From positions 1-37,939 of the forward strand of contig CAUJJO010000241.1 in assembly GCA_963205125.1 (NCBI GenBank): a DNA stretch of 37,939 bases, written 5' to 3'. The notes under the pieces were generated by a model that worked only from the letters and a program-made list of their open reading frames with translations, made no database searches and was not told the DNA's origin. Shown in pieces: positions 1-7,912 of the stretch. Origin of the DNA: Pseudomonadota bacterium. GTDB lineage: Bacteria; Pseudomonadota; Gammaproteobacteria; Burkholderiales; Burkholderiaceae_C. Both the position numbers and the translations under genes were made by a program. Position 1 is the first letter of the stretch. Every line of letters begins with the position of its first letter.

Positions 1-474
1 GGGCGTGTCGATCAGGCGCAGCCGGCGGCCGCCGAGTTCAAGCGTCATGTCGTCGCTCGAGGCGACGACGCGCTCGGCGGGCACGGGCGTCAGCTCGCCG
101 TAGCTGCGTGCCATCTCCTCGGGGCCGTAGATGGCCAGCGCGCCGGCCCACAGCGCGCTGGGGTCGACCATGTGGCGCACGCCGCGCGGATGCACGAGCA
201 CGCGCGCCTGCGGCAGCTCGGCCACCAGGGCACCGACGGCGCCCGCGTGGTCCAGGTGCACGTGCGTGGGGATGACCCAGTCGACGGCCTGGCGCGACAG
301 CCCCAGCTCATCGAGTGCGCCGAGCAGCCGCGGCAGCGCGAAGCGCGTGCCGCTGTCGATGTAGGCCGCGCGCCCGCCGCGCACGAGCAGGTAGGCGGCG
401 TCGAAGGCGTCGCGCACGAAGGCGGTGTCGATGGCGTGAACGCCACCGCCCAGATCCTGCAGCCAGGGCTTCAT
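1..474 (-). CDS. MBL-fold metallo-hydrolase (partial, C-terminus outside window)
   Basis: The first 158 residues are visible, starting at the ATG complementary to 472-474, and the frame runs open off the left edge. Residues 71-76 carry the zinc-binding HxHxDH signature of the metallo-beta-lactamase fold (H71, H73, D75, H76) in a THVHLDHAG context. The preceding strands and an SGT loop fit a glyoxalase-II/RNase-Z-like hydrolase rather than a true beta-lactamase. The start overlaps the stop of the upstream TPR gene by ATGA, so the two are probably translationally coupled at the end of the tonB-exbBDD operon. The substrate cannot be read from the sequence. The family assignment is firm and the function is unknown. 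Confidence 0.85.
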   Translation of the reverse strand, partial: MKPWLQDLGGGVHAIDTAFVRDAFDAAYLLVRGGRAAYIDSGTRFALPRLLGALDELGLSRQAVDWVIPTHVHLDHAGAVGALVAELPQARVLVHPRGVRHMVDPSALWAGALAIYGPEEMARSYGELTPVPAERVVASSDDMTLELGGRRLRLIDTP

Positions 475-1679
475 CCGGCGTCGCGGCCGGCGATCAGCCA
501 CAGCCGCGCGATGTCGGCGACGCCGTCGCTGCCCTTGATGCCGCGCAGCGTGGCGCTTGCCTTGGCCTTGGTGGCGGGAGACTGCAACTGGGCCATGCCC
601 AGGCGCAGCTTCGCGTCGTCGGGGCGCTTGAGGCCGCCCTTGGCGATGCCCTGCTCGATCAGCTCCAGGCCTTTGGCCGCGTCGCCCTGCGTCACGTAGG
701 CGTAGCCGACCTTGACGAGATCGTCGCCGGCCTTCTCGCCCGCGGCCTGCGTGGCCTGCGCGGGCAGCGAGGCCTTCTGCTCGGCCGCCTGCTTGGCCGC
801 CAGATCCCTCAGCCGCTGCTGGCGCGCAGCTTCGGGCCCGTTGCCGAACACGCCGGCCTTGTAGGCCTGCTCGACGATGCGCTGCCCCTCGGCGGGCAGC
901 CCGGCCTGCAGCGCGAGCTGCGCCATTTCCATGAAGTCCTCGGTCTTGGTCAGCGTGCCGCTGGCCAGGCGCAGCCGCATCACGTCGAGGGCGAAGCGGT
1001 CGGCAAAGCCTGGCTTGCGCGGCAGGCGCGCGAGGTGCGCGTTCCAGTAGTCCTTCTTCGGATAGTTGAGCAGCAGCTTCTCGAGCGTGGCGCTGTAGCC
1101 GGCGTGGTTGTTGGTGCGCTGCTGCGCGTCGGCCAGGCGCAGCAGCTCGCCCTCGTCGGGGCGGCGCCCGGCCTGTTCGGCGGCGGCCACGGCGGCCCCG
1201 GCGTCGCGCGCGATCGCCGCGTAGTCGCCGCTTGCGCCCAGCAGGTAGGCCTGCAGCTGCTTGATCGTCGCGCCGTGGTTGCCCGCCGCGATCGCCTTGT
1301 TCATCCACTCGCTGGCCTTGGCGTTGTTGCGCTGCTGCGCGTAGGCCGAGGCGATCTGCTCGGCCAGGCTGCCCATTTCGCCGGCCCCGGCGCGCGCAGC
1401 GACCGCTTCGAGCGCGGCAATGGCCGTGCCGAGGTCGCCCGCGCGCTGCGCGGCGGCGGCCTTCATGCGGTCGATCGTGAGCTGCTCGGCAGGCGTCTTG
1501 CCCGGGACGGCGTCGGCCTCGCGCGCCTTGGCCAGCGCCTCGCGGGCCTTGCCGGCCTTGAGCAGTTCGCCGGCCTGCTGCAGCGGGCGGCCGATCTCGG
1601 CGCGCAGCCCCTGGGCCTGCACGCCGGCCATGCAGGCGGCGGCGATGATGGAGAAGGTGAGGGCGCGCAGCATGCTCAT
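471..1679 (-). CDS. Periplasmic TPR-type protein of the TonB/ExbBD operon
   Basis: A 402-residue protein with a signal peptide (residues 1-22, ending near VQAQ) followed by an alanine-rich, all-helical repeat architecture. It has repeated A-x-x-A-G-x-x-x-E-A and L-L-x-x-G motifs typical of tetratricopeptide-like helical pairs, for example around residues 30-60, 85-130 and 315-350. No catalytic motif is visible. It lies 97 bases after the second exbD and overlaps the MBL-fold gene, so co-transcription with tonB-exbB-exbD-exbD is likely. A TPR protein beside an ExbBD set often acts as a periplasmic scaffold or partner of the transducer; that role here is inference from context. Confidence 0.8.
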   Translation of the reverse strand: MSMLRALTFSIIAAACMAGVQAQGLRAEIGRPLQQAGELLKAGKAREALAKAREADAVPGKTPAEQLTIDRMKAAAAQRAGDLGTAIAALEAVAARAGAGEMGSLAEQIASAYAQQRNNAKASEWMNKAIAAGNHGATIKQLQAYLLGASGDYAAIARDAGAAVAAAEQAGRRPDEGELLRLADAQQRTNNHAGYSATLEKLLLNYPKKDYWNAHLARLPRKPGFADRFALDVMRLRLASGTLTKTEDFMEMAQLALQAGLPAEGQRIVEQAYKAGVFGNGPEAARQQRLRDLAAKQAAEQKASLPAQATQAAGEKAGDDLVKVGYAYVTQGDAAKGLELIEQGIAKGGLKRPDDAKLRLGMAQLQSPATKAKASATLRGIKGSDGVADIARLWLIAGRDAG

Positions 1680-1712
1680 CGGGTCGGTTCCTGGGTGCGG
1701 CTTGAATGCAGA

Positions 1713-1747
1713 TCGGGGATCGGCTGCCCGCGCAGGCCGATCCCCGA
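1713..1747 (-). other. Intercistronic perfect hairpin between exbD and the TPR gene
   Basis: A perfect 12-bp inverted repeat (1713-1724 and 1736-1747) with an 11-base loop lies in the 97-base gap inside the exbD/TPR transcript. There is no T-run on its 3' side in the direction of transcription, so it is not a classical intrinsic terminator. It may instead stabilise the upstream exbBDD mRNA or cause partial attenuation before the TPR gene. Confidence 0.55.
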
Positions 1748-1776
1748 GCGCTGGGGACGGGGGATCGGGCGTGGGA

Positions 1777-2208
1777 TCAGTTCAGGAATTGTTCGTTCCC
1801 GACGATGCCGATCTTGGTCACGCCCAGGCGCTGCGCCGAGGCCATGACCATCGCCACGTACTTGTAGGTGACGAGCTTGTTCGGGCGCAGGTGCACCTCG
1901 GGCTGGTCCGGCTGGGCGGCGACCTGGCGCAGCTTCTGCTCGAGCGTCGCGCGGTCGGGAACGATCTCGCCGTTCCAGCCGATGGTGCCGTCGAAGTCGA
2001 GGTCGATGCGGATGATCTCCGGCGGCACCGGCGGCGGGGCCGCGTTGTTGGGCACCGGCATGTTCATCTTCACCGCGTGCGTCTGGATCGGGATCGTGAT
2101 GATGAACATGATCAGCAGCACCAGCATCACGTCGATCAGCGGCGTGGTGTTGATGTCGACCATGACTTCGTCGTCGCCGCCCCCGGCGTTGCCGACATTC
2201 ATTCCCAT
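1777..2208 (-). CDS. exbD: ExbD/TolR-type biopolymer transport protein (second copy)
   Basis: A 143-residue ExbD/TolR family protein. The short cytoplasmic N-terminus is followed by one membrane segment (about residues 22-42) carrying the conserved proton-pathway aspartate D26 in a TPLIDVMLVLL context. A proline-rich linker and a periplasmic ExbD domain follow. The family works with ExbB as a proton-driven stator that energises TonB. This gene lies 15 bases after another, divergent exbD, so the operon has two different ExbD subunits. Many betaproteobacterial and xanthomonad TonB loci show such a pair. The sequence does not say which one is needed for TonB energisation. Confidence 0.93.
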   Translation of the reverse strand: MGMNVGNAGGGDDEVMVDINTTPLIDVMLVLLIMFIITIPIQTHAVKMNMPVPNNAAPPPVPPEIIRIDLDFDGTIGWNGEIVPDRATLEQKLRQVAAQPDQPEVHLRPNKLVTYKYVAMVMASAQRLGVTKIGIVGNEQFLN

Positions 2209-2223
2209 GGCTGCGGAACCCCT

Positions 2224-2673
2224 TCAGTCCTGGCGCGCGGCGATGCCCGCCGGCGGCTCGGTGATGAACCCGACCTTGAAGATGCCGGCGCGCTGGCAGG
2301 CGACGACGACGCGGCCCACCGCCTCGTAGCGCACCTCGTTGTCGCCGCGGATGTGCACCTCGGGCTGCGGCTCTTTCACCGCCTCCAACTTCAGGCGGTC
2401 GACCAGCGCCTCGTTGCTGCTGATGCGCTCGAGGCCCCAGAACACCTCGCCGTCGCGGTTCACCGCGATGACGATGTTCTCGGGTTTGGTCTGCGTCGGC
2501 ACGTTGCGCTCCCGCGGCAGTTCGAGCTTGATCGTCTGCGTGACCACCGGCACGGTGATCAGGAAGATGATCAGCAGCACCAGCATCACGTCCACCAGCG
2601 GCGTCGTGTTGATGGTGTTGTTGAGCTGCGCGTCGCCGTCGCCCGCGTCGGGCGAGCCTACGTTCATGGCCAT
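2224..2673 (-). CDS. exbD: ExbD/TolR-type biopolymer transport protein (first copy)
   Basis: A 149-residue ExbD family member with one N-terminal transmembrane helix (about residues 24-44) holding the conserved aspartate D28 in TTPLVDVMLVLLIIF, then a periplasmic domain with the usual PEVHIRGDNEVRYE strand region. It follows exbB by 37 bases and precedes the second exbD by 15 bases, consistent with one transcript and fixed stoichiometry. It differs clearly from its neighbour in the periplasmic half, so the pair is not a recent tandem duplication. Predicted role: a subunit of the proton-motive-force driven ExbB-ExbD complex in the inner membrane. Confidence 0.93.
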   Translation of the reverse strand: MAMNVGSPDAGDGDAQLNNTINTTPLVDVMLVLLIIFLITVPVVTQTIKLELPRERNVPTQTKPENIVIAVNRDGEVFWGLERISSNEALVDRLKLEAVKEPQPEVHIRGDNEVRYEAVGRVVVACQRAGIFKVGFITEPPAGIAARQD

Positions 2674-2710
2674 CTTGCGTGCTCCTCGTGGGGAGGAGGG
2701 TGGGGGGGCT

Positions 2711-3574
2711 TCAGCGCTTGCCGGCGATCAGCACGTTGTGCAGGTCGCCAGCGAAGGCCTTGACGCGGTCCATCACGGCCTTGTTGCGGCGGATCAGCCA
2801 GTTGTAGCCCATCACCGCGGGCACCGCCACGGCCAGGCCGATGGCCGTCATGATCAGCGCCTCACCGACCGGGCCGGCGACCTTGTCGATGGAGGCCTGG
2901 CCGCTGATGCCGATCTTCACCAGCGCGTTGTAGATGCCCCAGACCGTGCCGAAGAGGCCCACGAAGGGCGCCGTCGAGCCGACCGTGGCGAGGAAGGCCA
3001 TGCCGTCGGTGAGGCGGCTCTGCACGCTGCCGGCGGCGCGGTCGATGCTCATGCCCACCCAGGTGTGCTTGTCGATGCTCTCGACCATCGTTCCTTCGTG
3101 ATGGTCGTTGGCCTGGATGCCGGCCTGCGCGATGTAGTGGAAGGCCGAGCCCTCCTGCAGCGCCGAGAGGCCGGCCTTGATCGAGCTCGCCTTCCAGAAG
3201 GTGTCGGAGCCGGCCGCTGCGCTCTTGAGCATGCTGCGCTGCTCGAAGACCTTGGTGAAGATGATGTACCAGCTGCCCATCGACATGATGAGCATGATGA
3301 GCAGCGTGCCGCGGGCGACCCAGTCGCCCTGGCTCCACAGCGCCTTCAGGCCGTAGGGGTTGTCGACCGCTTCCTCGGAGACCGCGTGGGTCGCCGCATC
3401 GGCGGCCGGGGCGGCTGCGGGCGCGGGGGCCGGTGCCGGTGCCGGCTGCGCCGCGGCGGCGGGCTCCGAGGCGGCCTGCGCGAGCGCGGCCGTGGGGCAG
3501 GCGCTGCCGAAGAAGGCCGCGACGGCGATCAGGGCGGCCCCGAGCGAGGCGCGAAGAGCATGGGACGAGGACAT
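2711..3574 (-). CDS. exbB: ExbB/TolQ/MotA-type proton channel protein with Ala-Pro N-terminal extension
   Basis: A 287-residue ExbB family protein. It begins with a cleavable-looking signal sequence (residues 1-33) and a low-complexity Ala/Pro stretch (about 35-65). Three membrane segments follow, at about 90-107, 195-217 and 238-262. The last two carry the family landmarks: small-residue helix TVGSTAPFVGLFGTVWGI and helix ALIMTAIGLAVAVPAVM. In the family this pentamer surrounds ExbD and conducts protons to power TonB. The gene lies between tonB (113 bases upstream) and exbD (37 bases downstream). The periplasmic Ala/Pro extension is longer than in E. coli ExbB but common in betaproteobacterial versions. 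Confidence 0.93.
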   Translation of the reverse strand: MSSSHALRASLGAALIAVAAFFGSACPTAALAQAASEPAAAAQPAPAPAPAPAAAPAADAATHAVSEEAVDNPYGLKALWSQGDWVARGTLLIMLIMSMGSWYIIFTKVFEQRSMLKSAAAGSDTFWKASSIKAGLSALQEGSAFHYIAQAGIQANDHHEGTMVESIDKHTWVGMSIDRAAGSVQSRLTDGMAFLATVGSTAPFVGLFGTVWGIYNALVKIGISGQASIDKVAGPVGEALIMTAIGLAVAVPAVMGYNWLIRRNKAVMDRVKAFAGDLHNVLIAGKR

Positions 3575-3687
3575 GTTGACTCCGTGAGATCAGCGCGCCC
3601 GGCAGGCTTGGCGCTGGAGCGCTGGGATGGGAACGACAGGGATGAGGGCGTGGGCTGCCCGCGGCAGCGAGGCTCCGATGCGCGGGC

Positions 3688-4386
3688 TTATTCGAGCTTC
3701 CAGACGTAATCGACCTCGAACGAGCCGCCGACCGGCTTGCCGTGCTCGTCGCGTCCGGCGGTGAAGTGGCACTCGCCGAGCTTGGCGACGGCCATGCGGT
3801 CGAGCATCTTGTGCTCGCGCGTGGGGCCGGAGCTGCGCACCACCTCGGGCGCCCCGGCGAGCTTGCCGTCGGGGCCGACGTTGAAGCGCACCTTGGTGGT
3901 TCCCGTGGCCTCGGCGCGGCGCGCTGCGGCCGGGTAGTCGTCGCCGGTCGGGGCGCAGGCCTGCACGTTGGCGATGGCCGGGCGCGCGGCCACGCGCGGC
4001 GGCGGCGGTGGGGGCGGTGGCACGGGCGCGGCCACCGGCGGCGGCGGAGGCGCGATCGTCACCGGGGCCGGCGGCGGTGCAACCGTCGTCGTCGTGATCG
4101 CCGGCGCCGGGGTCGGCGGCGGGTTCACGTGGACCTCGGGCGGCGGCACGAAGGACGGCGGCGGCGGCGCGAACTTCGGCGGCGGCGGCAGGTTCTCGGG
4201 CGGCGGCGGAGGCGGCGGCTTGACCTCCTCGATGATCTTGGTCTCGATCGGAGCCCGGATCACCTCGACCATGCGCTGGGCCAGGCCGGTCACGAGGGCC
4301 CAGCCGAGCAGCACGTGCATCGCGATCACGATGCCTATGCCCACGGCGTGCTTGCCCGGTTGGCGTTGTTGCTGGGCGAAATCCAC
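3688..4386 (-). CDS. tonB: Energy transducer TonB, GTG start
   Basis: A 232-residue TonB-like protein when started at the GTG complementary to 4384-4386, giving an N-terminus DFAQQQRQPGKHAV followed by a single membrane anchor (about residues 14-34). Next comes a long proline-rich periplasmic spacer (about 50-140, with runs of 6-8 prolines) and a C-terminal TonB domain whose YPAAARRAEATGTTKVRF segment matches the family. The GTG is preferred because a GGAGG lies 11 bases upstream. The in-frame ATG at 4482, which would add 32 residues, sits only about 12 bases from a possible -10 element. The protein should couple the ExbBD proton channel to outer-membrane TonB-dependent receptors. No receptor gene is in the window. 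Confidence 0.9.
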   Translation of the reverse strand: MDFAQQQRQPGKHAVGIGIVIAMHVLLGWALVTGLAQRMVEVIRAPIETKIIEEVKPPPPPPPENLPPPPKFAPPPPSFVPPPEVHVNPPPTPAPAITTTTVAPPPAPVTIAPPPPPVAAPVPPPPPPPPRVAARPAIANVQACAPTGDDYPAAARRAEATGTTKVRFNVGPDGKLAGAPEVVRSSGPTREHKMLDRMAVAKLGECHFTAGRDEHGKPVGGSFEVDYVWKLE

Positions 4387-4874
4387 GATGCGTCGTTCCT
4401 CCGGGTACGCAGGGGCGGTGTGCGCCGCGCGCATCCTCATTGTCCGGGGCGGGTGCCTCGTGAGCGCCCGCGGCCTCGTCACGTAACCAGTGGACTATAC
4501 CTGTAGTACCAGTGGCTTCTGATCGGGGAAGGCCCGCATGCGAGGGAGTCGCGTTGCTTCTCTGCTGCCGACGATCGAGCCCTCGCCGATCGCGCTAAGT
4601 CGCTGCAGTGCAACGGCTTTTCGTCGCGTTGACGAACCCGCGCGGGTGATTCCGCCGACCTCCGCGTCGGCTTCGCGACTCTCCGCACCCCGCAGGCAAG
4701 GGGGGCGGGCGTTCTCGGTCATCGCCCGGTCCGACGGCCGTTCGCCTTCGTGCGTCTTCCCGCGAAAGTGGGCGGGCCTTGGCACGCTAATCGGCGTATC
4801 GGTCGCGCATGCCCGGCCTAGAGTGGGCACGCCAAGCGACGGGCCTTGCCTGCCGCCGACTGCCGGAGCCAGCC
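4387..4874. other. Divergent intergenic region between tonB and the tagD-like gene
   Basis: This 488-base region separates divergently read genes. Overlapping open frames on both strands have no recognisable protein signature, so I call no gene. The tonB side holds a possible promoter and direct repeats (annotated separately). The remainder holds no structure I can assign and no palindrome resembling a Fur box. Confidence 0.5.
4486..4515 (-). promoter_or_regulatory. Candidate tonB promoter flanked by direct repeats
   Basis: On the minus strand a TATAGT -10-like hexamer (complement of 4494-4499) lies about 107 bases before the tonB GTG. It is flanked by two copies of an 8-base direct repeat (4486-4493 and 4508-4515 on the plus strand, ACCAGTGG) whose starts are 22 bases apart, about two helical turns. 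The -35 is poor, as expected for an activator-dependent promoter. This is a pattern observation only. Confidence 0.3.
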
Positions 4875-5375
4875 ATGCCTGCCACATCGCCCCTTGCCCC
4901 ACCCCTTGCCCCTGCGGGCGCAGGCTTCGAACACGTCCGCTGCCAGGTCGTCGCCCGCCCCAGCGCCAGCCCGAGCGTGGCGCTGACCTATGGCACCTTC
5001 GACCTCTTCCATATCGGCCACCTGCGCCTCTTCGAACGCATCAAGCAGCGCTACGACCGCCTGGTCGTTGCAGTCTCGACGGATGAATTCAACGCCAAGA
5101 AAGGCAAGAAGTCGGTCGTACCCTTCGGCGACCGCATCGCGATGGTCGCTGCCTGCCGCTGGGTCGACCAGGTGTTCGCCGAGACCGACTGGGGACAGAA
5201 GGAGCGCGACATCATCACCCACGGTGCCGACGCCGTCGTCATGGGCAGCGACTGGGAAGGGCGCTTCGACGATCTCAAAGCGTTGTGCGAGGTGGTCTAC
5301 CTGCCGCGGACGGAAGGGGTGTCGAGCACGGAGCTGAAGGCCGAGGTGGTGGCAGCGGTGCGCAGTCGGGCCTGA
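4875..5375 (+). CDS. TagD-like glycerol-3-phosphate cytidylyltransferase
   Basis: A 166-residue nucleotidyltransferase of the TagD/cytidylyltransferase family. Residues 39-49 read YGTFDLFHIGH, containing the catalytic HxGH motif (46-49). Residues 145-152 (RTEGVSST) match the second signature RTEGISTT. These features fit glycerol-3-phosphate + CTP to CDP-glycerol, the activated donor used by TagB/TagF enzymes, two of which lie about 1.2 kb downstream. The ATG at 4875 is chosen because GGAG lies 7 bases upstream; an earlier in-frame ATG at 4809 has no such site. Compared with the roughly 130-residue Gram-positive TagD there is an extra N-terminal tail of about 33 residues. Activity on another alcohol phosphate cannot be excluded. 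Confidence 0.87.
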   Translation: MPATSPLAPPLAPAGAGFEHVRCQVVARPSASPSVALTYGTFDLFHIGHLRLFERIKQRYDRLVVAVSTDEFNAKKGKKSVVPFGDRIAMVAACRWVDQVFAETDWGQKERDIITHGADAVVMGSDWEGRFDDLKALCEVVYLPRTEGVSSTELKAEVVAAVRSRA

Positions 5376-5382
5376 GGGCGTG

Positions 5383-6465
5383 ATGGACGAGGTGCTCGAG
5401 AGCTGCACGTCACGTCCCGCCCAAGCCGCGGGGCCGCGATCCAGGCTGCAGGATCTGCCACCCAGGTCCGTCCTGATCCACGCGGGGCTGCACAAAACGG
5501 GATCGACTGCGATACAGAACGCCCTGGCGCAAGAACAGACGAGGCTCGCAGCCTGCGGCTGGCTTTACCCGCATCACGGTCGGGTCGTCGATGAAGCGAC
5601 CGGGCATCGTCATCGGCAACTGATGCTGGAGCTGCGCGGGGAGCGTAGGCTTCACGCGTGGAACGAACTGGCAGCGGGCCTCCAATGGACGCAGGACCGC
5701 GTCCTGCTATCACACGAAGGCTTCTTCGATCCGCGCATCGACCCGCAGGCGATCGCACACCTGCTCCCAGGCAGGGAACTGCATGCGCTGGTCTACCTGC
5801 GTCATCCGGTGGACTACCTGGAGTCGAGCTGGCGCGAGTGGGTTCGGCGTTGGCGCTATCCAAGGCCCTTGCTCGAGTGGACACGCGAGCGCAGCCGCTG
5901 GCTCGAGATCGAGGTGCTCTACGAGCGCTGGGAGAAAGCCTTCGGCGTTGGGCACGTGCATCTGCGGCCATACCCGATCAAGCACGTGCCGGACCGCTCG
6001 GTCGTGACCGATTTCTGTCGCGCACTGGGCCTGCCGCGCCTCGAATCAGCCCCGCAGGCCAACCCGAGCCTGGGGGCCCGGCAGGCGCTGGTGCGTTGGG
6101 TCGCCAACCGCGTGCAGGCGGATGACATGCAATGCCAGACGCTGCAGGGGCTCGTCGCGGATGCGGATGTCGCCGCGCAGGCGAGGGCGCAGCTACCCGA
6201 ATTGTGTGCGGGCGCCGGCCTGGGGCAGCGCGAGAGGCAGGCACTCGAATTCCTGTTGTCGGGAGTCGAACCCGGTGCGCGACTCATGGACGATGAGTTC
6301 GCCGTCGCAATCGAAGCACGATACCTGCCGGGTTACCTGCGGCTACTGCAGGCGCAAGGCTGGCAGGCGGCCGATCTGAGCAGCAGCTGGCGCTCGCAGC
6401 CGGTCGATCAGGGCTTGGACGATCCCGGCCTGTACGCGGCGATCCGCTTGCTGCTCGGGCGCTGA
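5383..6465 (+). CDS. Sulfotransferase-family protein (P-loop, PAPS-type)
   Basis: A 360-residue protein with the sulfotransferase phosphate-binding loop near its start (residues 33-45, HAGLHKTGSTAIQ) and a YLRHPVDYLESSW segment (about 138-150) corresponding to the 3'-phosphate-binding region. These point to transfer of sulfate from PAPS to a carbohydrate or other hydroxyl acceptor. The ATG at 5383 follows a GTG at 5380; both lie only 4-7 bases after the tagD-like stop, so the two genes form a tight operon. Its base composition is lower in GC than the flagellar genes. Acceptor unknown; a polymer or glycan made by the neighbouring enzymes is the simplest guess. Confidence 0.8.
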   Translation: MDEVLESCTSRPAQAAGPRSRLQDLPPRSVLIHAGLHKTGSTAIQNALAQEQTRLAACGWLYPHHGRVVDEATGHRHRQLMLELRGERRLHAWNELAAGLQWTQDRVLLSHEGFFDPRIDPQAIAHLLPGRELHALVYLRHPVDYLESSWREWVRRWRYPRPLLEWTRERSRWLEIEVLYERWEKAFGVGHVHLRPYPIKHVPDRSVVTDFCRALGLPRLESAPQANPSLGARQALVRWVANRVQADDMQCQTLQGLVADADVAAQARAQLPELCAGAGLGQRERQALEFLLSGVEPGARLMDDEFAVAIEARYLPGYLRLLQAQGWQAADLSSSWRSQPVDQGLDDPGLYAAIRLLLGR

Positions 6466-6618
6466 AGGCAAGGCCGAACTGCCCAGGCCGATTCCGTCGC
6501 TGGGTCGGCAATCCGCTGCGGGGGGATGCGTTCGGCGTCGGCTTCGCTTCCGTCTCTCAGCCGTGGCGCCCGGGCTCTCCTTCGCACACGGTCCCGGCTG
6601 ATCGGGAGGTCGCGATCT

Positions 6619-7893
6619 TCAGTAGACGTGGGCCCGGAAATCAGGCGCCAGGCTTTGCTCGACCCACGCATCCAGGGCCCGCAGCAGCGTGGTTCCTGCC
6701 TCGGCCGGGTCGGTCTCGAAGATGCGTGTCGCGTACTGAGCGCGCGCCTGCTTGCCACGGTCACTCGAGAGCGCATCGTCCAGGCGTGCTTCGATGGTTT
6801 CCGGCGTGAAGGCAATGCGGAAGTCGCCGGGAGGTACGAGCGAATAGTCCGGCTCGTAGTTCTGGTGGTCTCCCAGACGCAGGTCCAGCGTTAGCACCGG
6901 ATGCCCGGTTAACAGGAAGTCAAACATGATGGACGAGTAGTCGGTAATCAAGGCGGCGAAGCGCTGCAGATGCGGGTAGAGGTCGACACCGGGATCGATG
7001 AGGTGTAGCTCTTCGATCTCGTCGGCTGGATGCTCCCAGCGCCCGACGTAGGTCGGGTGTGTCTTGATGAAAACGTTCGCTCCGTTGCGGCGCGCGAAGC
7101 CCCAGATCCGAGTCAGAAAGTCCGCGTCAGTCAAGGCTGTTTCCTTGCTGCGTTGCCAGGTCGGCGTCAGCAGGATGGCTGGCTTGCCGCTCTCCAGCGC
7201 GTTCCGTGCGCGATCGGGGAGTTCGCTGCCAAGCAGTTCCGGTTCTCGAGCCGGACGCACGATGACTTCATTCCGCGGCATGCCGGCGCGCACGAGCTCG
7301 CGGCAGCCGAAGACCGTGCGCCAGTACTCGTCGAAGTGCGACGAGGTGCTGAGCACGTGGTCGACTCCTATGTTCGAAAGCCAGTACTGGCGCAGGTCGG
7401 CATTGCGCACCGGCAGATGCGGAAGCAACTGAAGGTTCAGCTTCTTGACCGAAATCCCGTGCCAGAGCTGGAGCTTGCGTGCGCCTGCCAAGCAGCCCAA
7501 CAACGGGATCGAGAGGCCGAGACTCTCGAAGGGGTTGATCGTAAAGACCGCGACCGCTGCGTGCAGCAGCGTGTCGATGGTTTGCTCGTGGTTCTGCCCG
7601 ATGAGCAGCGTGGGCAAGCCGCGAGCTTGCAGCGTCCGCGCCACTTCACGCTGGGGAGTGCACCAAAGGACCTCGTAACCTCTGCAGGAGGACAGGCTGC
7701 GCAGAAACAGGTACTTGCTATTGTCGGAGAACGATTCGCGTCCGAAGAAGAGCACGAGCGGGCGCTTGCGCAGCTTGCACGAGAACGCCGCGTACTCGAG
7801 CTGAGCTTGATGGGCTTCCGCCCGCTGTAACCTCTGCTGCAGTGCCTTGCCCTCGGTCGATGCGGATTGAGCGGCGACGGTCGGCTTCGTCAT
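6619..7893 (-). CDS. CDP-glycerol glycerophosphotransferase family protein (TagB/TagF-like)
   Basis: A 424-residue protein with both catalytic histidines of the TagB/TagF glycerophosphotransferase fold: H145 in QLWHG and H279 in KTHP. The LITDYSSIMFD donor-site motif (about 315-325) is also present. These enzymes move glycerol-phosphate from CDP-glycerol onto an acceptor, either once (TagB-like primase) or repeatedly (TagF-like polymerase). The N-terminal 35 residues are predicted coiled coil, and there is no clear membrane span. A good AGAGGA site precedes the ATG. It lies 19 bases behind a paralogue in the same direction. Primase or polymerase activity cannot be told from the sequence. Lower GC than the flagellar genes suggests acquisition. 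Confidence 0.88.
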   Translation of the reverse strand: MTKPTVAAQSASTEGKALQQRLQRAEAHQAQLEYAAFSCKLRKRPLVLFFGRESFSDNSKYLFLRSLSSCRGYEVLWCTPQREVARTLQARGLPTLLIGQNHEQTIDTLLHAAVAVFTINPFESLGLSIPLLGCLAGARKLQLWHGISVKKLNLQLLPHLPVRNADLRQYWLSNIGVDHVLSTSSHFDEYWRTVFGCRELVRAGMPRNEVIVRPAREPELLGSELPDRARNALESGKPAILLTPTWQRSKETALTDADFLTRIWGFARRNGANVFIKTHPTYVGRWEHPADEIEELHLIDPGVDLYPHLQRFAALITDYSSIMFDFLLTGHPVLTLDLRLGDHQNYEPDYSLVPPGDFRIAFTPETIEARLDDALSSDRGKQARAQYATRIFETDPAEAGTTLLRALDAWVEQSLAPDFRAHVY

Positions 7894-7912
7894 GATGTCC
7901 TCTCGATCGACG

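Noticed and set aside
4538..4902. Overlapping open frames on both strands upstream of the tagD-like gene
   Set aside because: No ribosome site, no recognisable fold, Arg/Pro/Ser-rich composition; more likely a long control region.
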